Assembly (NCBI GenBank): GCA_018655015.1 | Contig: JABIKK010000011.1 | Location: 65,323 to 111,735, forward strand | Reading direction: 5' to 3' | Origin: Candidatus Woesearchaeota archaeon | GTDB taxonomy: Archaea; Nanobdellota; Nanobdellia; SCGC-AAA011-G17; UBA489 | DNA length: 46,413 nt | Shown here: positions 41,637 through 46,413 of the stretch, piece by piece | How the letters are laid out: every line of letters begins with the position of its first letter | How positions within the stretch are numbered: position 1 is the first letter of the stretch | Made by a program: the position numbers and the translations under genes | Notes under the pieces: generated by a model | Told to the model about the DNA's origin: nothing | Seen by the model: only the letters and a program-made list of their open reading frames with translations | The model's database searches: none

Positions 41637-42490
41637 TTCTTAATCTCCTTCTTCTTAACTTCTTTCTTTGGTTTTTCTTTGATTGATTTAAAAAATAATT
41701 TGTTTTTTTCCATTTGGTTAATTGCTTCTTCTGAAAAGATAGTCATTCTTCCTGGTTGTCCTCCAGGTGCTAGTAAGTTAACATTTAGGTTCCTTACTTC
41801 ACAAACATCAACGCCTTGAATATTTATTGCTGAATCAGTTAGTGGACAGTTTTTGGACACTACAAATAGTGGACCTTTTTTTGTCCTGTACTTTCTGTTT
41901 CTCATTTTACCTCTTCCAGGCCTTACTTTTCTAACTGAAACTCTGCTTAACTCATCTTTAAGGCTTAGTTTTAGTAAGAATGATTTTACATCCTTAGTTT
42001 TGTTTAGTGATTCAACTTTAGAATCAACTACAGATACTAGTTCCTTGAATCTGTGCCCTCTTGCTTGAACTAAATCTGGAATTATTGTTGAAGAAATTGC
42101 TGATCTGATTGCAAGTCTCCTTTCATTTTTGTTAATATCTTTTGAACGATCTTGATCTGCTTTAGGTGGATGTGCACGTCTTCCTGAAACTGTTCCAGGT
42201 GCAAATGCTCCGGTGTAACCGAATTGTGTACCTCTTCTCCATGAATGTTTTCTTGGAACTCTAGACATACCATGTCCGTATGAACCTTTGAAAGCTTTAC
42301 GTCTTCTAGACATTTCAGCTGCAGCCCTAATACCTGCTCCAGGATATGCCCCGTAAGGTTGTTGTAAATTAGCTTCAACTACTTCGTTAGCTTTCTTTAT
42401 TAGATCTGGTCTAATTGATTCAGAGAATTGCTTTGGTAAGTTTACACTCTTAGATTTCTTTCCATCCATACCATAAATGTCTGCTTTCAT
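41633..42490 (-). CDS. rpl4: Ribosomal protein uL4
   Basis: This 285-aa protein has the extended loop ('QPYGAYPGAGIRAAAEMSRR', 'YGHGMSRVPRKHSWRRGTQF', 'GAFAPGTVSGRRAHPPKAD') that reaches into the exit tunnel, and the C-terminal 'EVRNLNVNLLAPGGQPGRMT'. In other organisms uL4 can regulate its own operon. Lys-rich end. It overlaps uL3 by 4 nt. Confidence 0.96.
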   Translation of the reverse strand: MKADIYGMDGKKSKSVNLPKQFSESIRPDLIKKANEVVEANLQQPYGAYPGAGIRAAAEMSRRRKAFKGSYGHGMSRVPRKHSWRRGTQFGYTGAFAPGTVSGRRAHPPKADQDRSKDINKNERRLAIRSAISSTIIPDLVQARGHRFKELVSVVDSKVESLNKTKDVKSFLLKLSLKDELSRVSVRKVRPGRGKMRNRKYRTKKGPLFVVSKNCPLTDSAINIQGVDVCEVRNLNVNLLAPGGQPGRMTIFSEEAINQMEKNKLFFKSIKEKPKKEVKKKEIKK

Positions 42491-43440
42491 TGTTTATTCT
42501 CCGTACTTATCTTTACAACTTCGTAAACTTGAGGTTTCTTTTTTACTCTTTCTGGAAATGTAAGAACAATTGGTCTTTTTGCAGAACCTGCAATTGAACC
42601 TTTGATTAATAATGCGTCGTTCTTTACTAAACCATAATGTTTAATTCCGCCATTTTGGTTTACTTCTTCTGCTTTTGCGATTTTGATTAGTAACTTATTG
42701 TATTCTGTTCTTTGATGGTAACCCATTTTACCCGCATGTGCAATCTGTCCTGCTGCAACTCTCTTAGGAGTCCATGCTCCAAGGTTTCCAGGTCCACGTT
42801 TTGTTTTCTCTGATTTGTGTTGTCTTATTTTAACTCCAAATCTCTTAACAGGTCCTTGGTATCCTTTTCCTTTTGTTAAGGAGTGAACATCGAGTAATTG
42901 CCCTTCATCAAATATTTCTGAAACAGGGAATGATTCTTTTTTTAGAAGTTCTTGAGCTATTGTTAATTTTTCTTCGGAATTTTTACCTCCAAGACACATT
43001 TCAAAAATGTCTGGAGTTTTTTTAGAAGTGGAAGTTTTTTTAGTTTCGGTGTAAATTGTTAGTCTGATGTCGTCGTAAGCTTCTGGTATTTTTCCAGACT
43101 TACCATGTTTGATTTGTTTGCTAACTTTGTCTGAAAATATTTCTGATAAAAGTTTGGTTTGAGTTGTTGTTTTTTTGTAAAATCTTAAAGAAAGAGGTTT
43201 TATCGGTGGACAATCTATAATTGTCGCTGGAACGGTAATGATCTGTGATTTTGTTAATGATGCTGGATTATTATCCCTTACTTGGATGTGAGTCATTCCT
43301 GCTTTGTATCCTAAAAATGCTAAAGGTTTGATGTCATTTAATTTAGCAAAATTTCTAACTCTTGCTACTGCTTTTTTAGCCCTCTTTCTAGGCCAAAACT
43401 GCTTACTTCCTCTCCTCGGATTATTATGTACTTTTCCCAT
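42487..43440 (-). CDS. rpl3: Ribosomal protein uL3 (first gene of the superoperon)
   Basis: This 317-aa protein has 'FLGYKAGMTHIQVRDNNPAS', 'DVHSLTKGKGYQGPVKRFGV' and 'GNLGAWTPKRVAAGQIAHAG', the central-loop segment close to the peptidyl transferase centre. Size is normal. It is the first gene of a run of 26 minus-strand genes ending at DUF106. A TATA-like TTAAAAAG at 43469-43476 would give a nearly leaderless start; a farther candidate lies near 43614-43624. Confidence 0.96.
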   Translation of the reverse strand: MGKVHNNPRRGSKQFWPRKRAKKAVARVRNFAKLNDIKPLAFLGYKAGMTHIQVRDNNPASLTKSQIITVPATIIDCPPIKPLSLRFYKKTTTQTKLLSEIFSDKVSKQIKHGKSGKIPEAYDDIRLTIYTETKKTSTSKKTPDIFEMCLGGKNSEEKLTIAQELLKKESFPVSEIFDEGQLLDVHSLTKGKGYQGPVKRFGVKIRQHKSEKTKRGPGNLGAWTPKRVAAGQIAHAGKMGYHQRTEYNKLLIKIAKAEEVNQNGGIKHYGLVKNDALLIKGSIAGSAKRPIVLTFPERVKKKPQVYEVVKISTENKQ

Positions 43441-43468
43441 TTTTTTGTGTTAATTTTTTCGATTTTCG

Positions 43469-43476
43469 CTTTTTAA
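43469..43476 (-). promoter_or_regulatory. Candidate proximal TATA of the ribosomal superoperon
   Basis: TTAAAAAG on the minus strand lies 29-36 nt before the uL3 ATG, with CGAAA-rich sequence between. If used, the hairpin pair at 43535-43570 would lie upstream of the transcript. If the alternative CTTTAAAAA (about 43615-43623) is used, the hairpins would be in a leader of about 150 nt. Confidence 0.4.
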
Positions 43477-43534
43477 TGTTTGTGGTACTGTCTAATAATC
43501 CTCTCTAGAATCAGCGACTTACTTAGGCTTACAG

Positions 43535-43570
43535 TTTACCATTTCTGGTAAAATTTGTCATTTCTGACAA
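43535..43570 (-). promoter_or_regulatory. Tandem covarying hairpin/palindrome pair
   Basis: Two dyad elements lie in tandem with a 19-bp period. Copy 1 (43535-43552) has arms TTTACCA/TGGTAAA. Copy 2 (43555-43570) has arms TTGTCA/TGACAA. Both have the same 4-nt centre TTTC, which reads GAAA on the minus strand. Two base pairs differ between copies and both differences are compensated. As minus-strand RNA each would be a stable stem capped by a GNRA tetraloop. As DNA they could be tandem operators between uL3 and the histone gene. Confidence 0.6.
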
Positions 43571-43646
43571 TAACGGTTTTTTTCTCAGTAGGGTATGTGA
43601 AAGGCGAAATCGGGGTTTTTAAAGGTTGTTGTTTGAGAAAGCAAAG

Positions 43647-43654
43647 CTTATAAA
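43647..43654 (+). promoter_or_regulatory. TATA box of the histone gene
   Basis: CTTATAAA lies 51 nt before the histone ATG. The predicted TSS near 43676-43680 leaves a short leader that includes the Shine-Dalgarno GGAGGT at 43685-43690, 7 nt before the start. This is one of the few strong Shine-Dalgarno sites in the window. Confidence 0.6.
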
Positions 43655-43697
43655 TCCCTTTATTTCTAAAAATAAGAGTAAATTGGAGGTTATTTCA

Positions 43698-43907
43698 ATG
43701 TCAAGATCTATTTTACCATTGGCTGCTATGGAGAAGCTCTTAAGAAAGGCTGGAGCTCCTAGAGTGAGTGAGGATGCTAAAGAGGCTTTAAGAGATATTT
43801 TAGAAGCTTATTCTTATGAACTCGGTCAGAAAGCAACTAAATTTTCAGTTCATTCTGGAAGAAAAACTGTGAAGGCTACGGATGTAAGGCTAGCACACAC
43901 TCATTAG
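43698..43907 (+). CDS. Archaeal histone (HMf-type)
   Basis: This 69-aa protein starts MSRSILPLAAMEKLLRKAG. It has 'APRVSEDAKEALRDILEAYS' (long helix) and ends 'GRKTVKATDVRLAHTH', the complete single histone fold with the conserved loop-2 RKTVKA. It wraps DNA as dimers and multimers. The strong GGAGGT 7 nt upstream fixes this start and rejects a longer frame from 43626. It diverges from the ribosomal superoperon. Confidence 0.97.
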   Translation: MSRSILPLAAMEKLLRKAGAPRVSEDAKEALRDILEAYSYELGQKATKFSVHSGRKTVKATDVRLAHTH

Positions 43908-43914
43908 GGTAATC

Positions 43915-43956
43915 TTTTTAAACCCAATTTTTTAGGACTGTATACTTTGAAGTATA
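43915..43956 (+). promoter_or_regulatory. TATA box and perfect palindrome before unknown gene
   Basis: TTTTTAAA at 43915-43922 is a TATA candidate. The perfect palindrome TATACTT-TG-AAGTATA (43941-43956) covers the predicted transcription start, 11 nt before the ATG at 43968. Such a position would let a dimeric repressor block initiation. Confidence 0.5.
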
Positions 43957-43967
43957 TTTTATAGAAA

Positions 43968-44489
43968 ATGGTAAAAATAAAAGATAGATTTGCAAGAACC
44001 CTGCCAATGATTCTCCAAGATGGTGTAACGCTTGCTGATGGAAGCAATAGCTCAGTGTTAGTTGATGTTCTTAAAGCTGATGAAATCTATAGTCGATCTG
44101 TAGAAACAGTTATGGGCCATGGGGAAGTTTTTGTTAATGGCCGGTGGGTACCACTAAAAAAGAACTTGGAAGGTAAAACAAGGTACGTTGAGGCAAAACA
44201 ACATGTAAGGTCTGTTGAAGGTCTTTCTGATCCGATTGTTAATGCAGTGGTTCACTTAAAGGATCATCACTACGATATTCTAAGAATGAATTCTGATTCT
44301 ATATCTTTGGGCAGAGATTATAGGCGTACAATAGGGTTACTTCAAGAATCAGGAGTGGTAAGGCCCTTTGAACATGTAAAGGGTTTAGGTGCAGAAGATA
44401 CTGCAGATGTGATGGGTCATCTTGCAATAGAAAACGCCATTGTTGGAGCGATTGCATTAAAACTAAAATATGACAAAGCCGTTGATTAA
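43968..44489 (+). CDS. Unknown protein
   Basis: I do not recognise this 173-aa protein. It is soluble with no cysteine, signal peptide or membrane segment. The N-terminal half is beta-rich ('GHGEVFVNGRWVPLKKNLEG', about 50-70). The C-terminal half is helical, with 'GRDYRRTIGLLQESGVVRPF' and 'DTADVMGHLAIENAIVGAIA'. A His-rich 'VVHLKDHHYDIL' is seen at about 94-105. It sits alone behind its own promoter and palindrome, and its end overlaps the convergent zinc-ribbon gene by 4 bp. Confidence 0.6.
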   Translation: MVKIKDRFARTLPMILQDGVTLADGSNSSVLVDVLKADEIYSRSVETVMGHGEVFVNGRWVPLKKNLEGKTRYVEAKQHVRSVEGLSDPIVNAVVHLKDHHYDILRMNSDSISLGRDYRRTIGLLQESGVVRPFEHVKGLGAEDTADVMGHLAIENAIVGAIALKLKYDKAVD

Positions 44490-44908
44490 AGCCCTTTCAT
44501 TTTTTTAGTAACGTTAATTTTTGCCTTGCATTTTTTACATTCGAACTGTAATGCTTTAGCATAAACCTTTTTTCCTGTTTTTTCATTGATGATTGGAACA
44601 TTCTTTCTTTTGTAAGGAATTTCTATTTCATCTTTGTGTGAACATTCTGGACAGGTGTAAATAATGCATGCAGTTAATGTTTCTTCGTGTGCTTTCTTTT
44701 CTTCTGAATGTTTGCATGAAGGACAGACATACTCTGTTGCACGTATTTTTGGCTTTCCAGTCTTTGGATCTCTGGGTTTGCCCATTTTGTCATTTTTACA
44801 TTCCGGACACTTTGCTTTGAAAACCCAAGATTTAACTTTTCCAGAACCCATTGTTCTGTTTGTAAAATAAATACATTCGTCCATAGAATTTGGTTGTTTT
44901 ATTGCCAT
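44486..44908 (-). CDS. Double zinc-ribbon protein
   Basis: This 140-aa protein has four CxxC pairs: 'CPECKND' (34-37), 'CPSCKHS' (about 62-65), 'CPECSHKDE' (about 85-88) and 'CKKCKAK' (about 123-126). They form two zinc ribbons separated by basic linkers. Such small proteins usually bind nucleic acids or the transcription/translation machinery; the exact role is unknown. GAGAGGT about 5 nt before the ATG supports the start. It lies downstream of the sigma-like pair but probably has its own promoter. Confidence 0.7.
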   Translation of the reverse strand: MAIKQPNSMDECIYFTNRTMGSGKVKSWVFKAKCPECKNDKMGKPRDPKTGKPKIRATEYVCPSCKHSEEKKAHEETLTACIIYTCPECSHKDEIEIPYKRKNVPIINEKTGKKVYAKALQFECKKCKAKINVTKKMKGL

Positions 44909-44971
44909 CTTACCTCTCTTAATGAATTGCTTTTTGTTTAGTATTTAATTATTTGTGTATTGTAGAGTTAT

Positions 44972-45508
44972 TTATGCAACTAACGATTCGGGTAAGACTT
45001 TTCTCAACTTTTTTCTTATTCTGTAGCCCACTTGTTTAGCTGCCTGTGTTTTCAAACCACGGGAATTACCAATTGTTTCATAGGACATATATCTGAAATA
45101 GTGATCTTGGATTAAAGTCCTATCTTCTAATGTTAGTACGTCTAATGCAGAGTTTAGCATCTCACTAGCTTCGGCTTCTTCAGGAGTAATGTTTGGTTCA
45201 CTTGTATCTTGAAACCATTCTGGATTATTTAATGAGGGGGTTCTTTTGAGAATACCTCTTTTCATATATGCTACAAAAGTATTTCTTGCAGTGGTAACTA
45301 CATAACCACTTATTCTTTCTCTGAATAAATCTCTTTTTTTACTAATATTCAAAACTCGCAATACTGTTTCTTGGACAATGTCATCAATTACATTTCGATC
45401 TTTATATCCCTTTGACCTCACATAGAATTCAACAGTGGTTGTTAATTTTTTTAATGTACTCACGAGATAATCTTCAACTTCTCCTTGAGACATAGGGGAT
45501 CTTTTCAC
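44972..45508 (-). CDS. Sigma-70-family-like protein B (ECF-type)
   Basis: This 178-aa protein has a region-2-like segment ('NVIDDIVQETVLRVLNI' about 39-55, 'ISGYVVTTARNTFVAYMKRG' about 66-85) and a region-4-like helix-turn-helix ('VLTLEDRTLIQDHYFRYMSY' about 122-141, 'ETIGNSRGLKTQAAKQVGYR'). This two-domain layout is that of bacterial ECF sigma factors. Archaea use TBP/TFB for promoter recognition, so its partner and role are unclear. It begins 24 nt after its neighbour A and is cotranscribed. Start is GTG 45508 or ATG 45493. Confidence 0.75.
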   Translation of the reverse strand: MKRSPMSQGEVEDYLVSTLKKLTTTVEFYVRSKGYKDRNVIDDIVQETVLRVLNISKKRDLFRERISGYVVTTARNTFVAYMKRGILKRTPSLNNPEWFQDTSEPNITPEEAEASEMLNSALDVLTLEDRTLIQDHYFRYMSYETIGNSRGLKTQAAKQVGYRIRKKLRKVLPESLVA

Positions 45509-45532
45509 TAGTTTATTCTGATTCGATGTCTT

Positions 45533-46027
45533 TTAAACTTTTTCAAAATTACCTCGAATTTCGAGATATCTTTCCCTTAAACGGTTTTTTGCACGATGAA
45601 GTCTTTGTCTAGTGTTTGGAATTGAGAGGTTTAGTTTTTTTGCAATTTCTGATTGAGGAATTCCTTGGTTGAAGTATAGGTCTATAATTACACCATAATC
45701 TTTGGGCAATCTTTCAAAGCTTTTGTTAATTAGTTCGGATTCCTGAAGATTTATTCCCTGAGAGATATCTGGAGCACATAATCCCTCTAACGAAGAACCA
45801 TGTAATCTTTTTGTCCTATGCCAATCTACTAGGGCATTGGATGTAATTCTTGCTACCCAGTTTTCCGGATTTTTTACTTGAATACCTTGTGCCAATGAAC
45901 TGTAAACTTTTAAAAAAACATTTTGGAAAACATCATCTGCGTCAAAAGGAGATCCCAGCCTACTGACTATTCTTGCGTAGGTGTTGTCTTTATGATTGTG
46001 ATATACTTCCTCAAATGATAAACTCAT
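45533..46027 (-). CDS. Sigma-70-family-like protein A (ECF-type)
   Basis: This 164-aa protein is very close to ECF sigma factors. Region 2 is 'FDADDVFQNVFLKVYSSLAQ' (about 28-47) with 'NPENWVARITSNALVDWHRT' (about 53-72). Region 4 is 'FERLPKDYGVIIDLYFNQGI' (about 109-128) with the helix-turn-helix 'PQSEIAKKLNLSIPNTRQRL' and 'HRAKNRLRERY'. Sigma factors direct bacterial RNA polymerase to promoters. No anti-sigma gene is adjacent. A TATA-like TTTAAATTTAAA lies just upstream. Sigma-like genes have been reported in a few DPANN archaea; function there is unsettled. Confidence 0.85.
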   Translation of the reverse strand: MSLSFEEVYHNHKDNTYARIVSRLGSPFDADDVFQNVFLKVYSSLAQGIQVKNPENWVARITSNALVDWHRTKRLHGSSLEGLCAPDISQGINLQESELINKSFERLPKDYGVIIDLYFNQGIPQSEIAKKLNLSIPNTRQRLHRAKNRLRERYLEIRGNFEKV

Positions 46028-46095
46028 AATTGAGAATCATCTTTAAATTTAAAACAAGTTATTTAGAAAAAGCTGAAATGTTTATGGAAAAGAAG

Positions 46096-46170
46096 CGCTC
46101 CCTCTGGGATTTGAACCCAGGTTCATGCCGTGAGAGGGCATAGTGATTGACCGGACTACACTAAAGGAGC
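46096..46170 (-). tRNA. tRNA-Glu (CUC)
   Basis: On the minus strand the 75-nt cloverleaf has acceptor GCTCCTT/AGGGAGC, anticodon stem ATGCC/GGCAT, loop CTCTCAC (anticodon CTC) and T arm CTGGG-TTCAAAT-CCCAG. The D-arm sequence AGTGTAGTCCGGTCAATCA is typical of archaeal tRNA-Glu. The discriminator base is G, where A is usual. CCA is not encoded. Confidence 0.92.
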
Positions 46171-46205
46171 GTATTTCTGAGATTTATTTTATGTTTTTAA
46201 GTGTA

Positions 46206-46278
46206 TAGCCCTGCCAGGATTTGAACCTGGGTCCCGAGGCCCAGAACCTCGTATGCTTGACCACTACACTACAGGGCT
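46206..46278 (-). tRNA. tRNA-Gln (CUG)
   Basis: On the minus strand the 73-nt cloverleaf has acceptor AGCCCTG/CAGGGCT with A73, anticodon stem CGAGG/CCTCG, loop TTCTGGG (anticodon CTG) and T arm CCAGG-TTCAAAT-CCTGG. The A1-U72 start is typical of archaeal tRNA-Gln. In most archaea this tRNA is charged through Glu-tRNA-Gln amidation. It lies 35 nt upstream of tRNA-Glu on the same strand. Confidence 0.94.
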
Positions 46279-46358
46279 ATGTTTCTATTTGGCGGGAGAT
46301 CCATTTTTAATGTTTACTTTTAGAAAGATTAATAATACATCAATTAAGAATAGAGATT

Positions 46359-46413
46359 ATGACAAAAAATACATTTTATGTGACTACAGCAATAGACTAC
46401 GTGAATGCTGAGC
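46359..46413 (+). CDS. metG: Methionyl-tRNA synthetase (5' fragment, runs off window)
   Basis: The last 55 bases begin an ORF, MTKNTFYVTTAIDYVNAE. This is the N-terminus of MetRS just before its 'PHIGHA' HIGH motif: the family begins 'FYVTTPIYYVNA', and the AIDYVNAE variant also occurs. Only 18 residues are visible, so the call rests on this short stretch. It diverges from tRNA-Gln over an 80-nt gap with no clear TATA. Confidence 0.75.
   Translation, partial: MTKNTFYVTTAIDYVNAE

Noticed and set aside
42082-42378. 98-aa minus-strand ORF within uL4
   Set aside because: It is a shifted frame of the uL4 gene with no family features.
43441-43634. Small protein-coding gene between uL3 and histone
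   Set aside because: No ORF with a plausible start and length on either strand; the notable content is the hairpin pair and promoters.
43626-43697. Longer N-terminus of the HMf-type histone
   Set aside because: The region contains the TATA box and the GGAGGT site for the ATG at 43698.

Overview
The window is a gene-dense, AT-rich archaeal chromosome segment. Archaeal markers include fused eukaryote-type primase, Alba, histone-fold proteins, Rpo12, Spt5, aIF5A, aIF1, RNase P Rpp29, prefoldin, class I LysRS, diphthamide enzyme Dph2, the archaeal ribosomal-protein superoperon, and TATA boxes about 25 nt before many start codons (leaderless transcripts). The PriS-PriL fusion, tight packing, sigma-factor-like genes and many short unknown proteins suggest a DPANN lineage (Woesearchaeota/Pacearchaeota/Nanoarchaeota-like). 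That placement is inference. I saw no CRISPR array, transposase, IS element or integrase.

Layout. 1-7.2 kb: aIF5A (cut by the window edge) diverges from an FKBP; then FtsZ, SecE, Spt5, uL11, tRNA-Pro, eL43, Rpo12, prefoldin beta, UPF0147, SepF, ZPR1 and an MFS transporter. 7.2-16.1 kb: Dph2 and GlyRS diverge; tRNA-Ala, a small basic protein, HIT protein and tRNA-Met follow; then a minus-strand block with a membrane hydrolase-like protein, a KefB-type antiporter, Alba, eS17, a Trm11-like methyltransferase and LysRS. 16.2-25 kb: an accessory and cell-surface region with a 1107-aa exported beta-helix/glycosidase-like protein, a small histone-fold protein, a nuclease-like protein, a lamin-tail-domain protein, an unknown soluble protein and two tail-anchored exported proteins. 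25-29.3 kb: a small kinase-like protein, fused primase, prefoldin alpha, eL14, eL34 and a tandem pair of paralogous unknown proteins. 29.3-43.4 kb: one long minus-strand superoperon from uL3 through uS17, uL14 and SecY to a DUF106/EMC3-like insertase. It includes aIF1 and rnp1. adk, cmk and truB, usually found near its end, are missing. 43.4-46.4 kb: histone, an unknown gene behind a perfect palindrome, a double zinc ribbon, two tandem sigma-70/ECF-like genes, tRNA-Glu, tRNA-Gln and the start of MetRS.

Functionally the window is mostly translation (ribosome, aminoacyl-tRNA synthetases, tRNAs, initiation factors, diphthamide and hypusine targets), with division (FtsZ/SepF), export (SecY/SecE/DUF106), chromatin and cell surface. 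The best candidates for something new are: (1) two adjacent bacterial-type sigma-factor homologues in an archaeon; (2) two tandem covarying hairpins, GNRA-looped on the minus strand, upstream of the ribosomal superoperon; (3) the paralogous unknown pair at 28.2-29.2 kb; (4) the large exported beta-helix/clan-A glycosidase-like protein.
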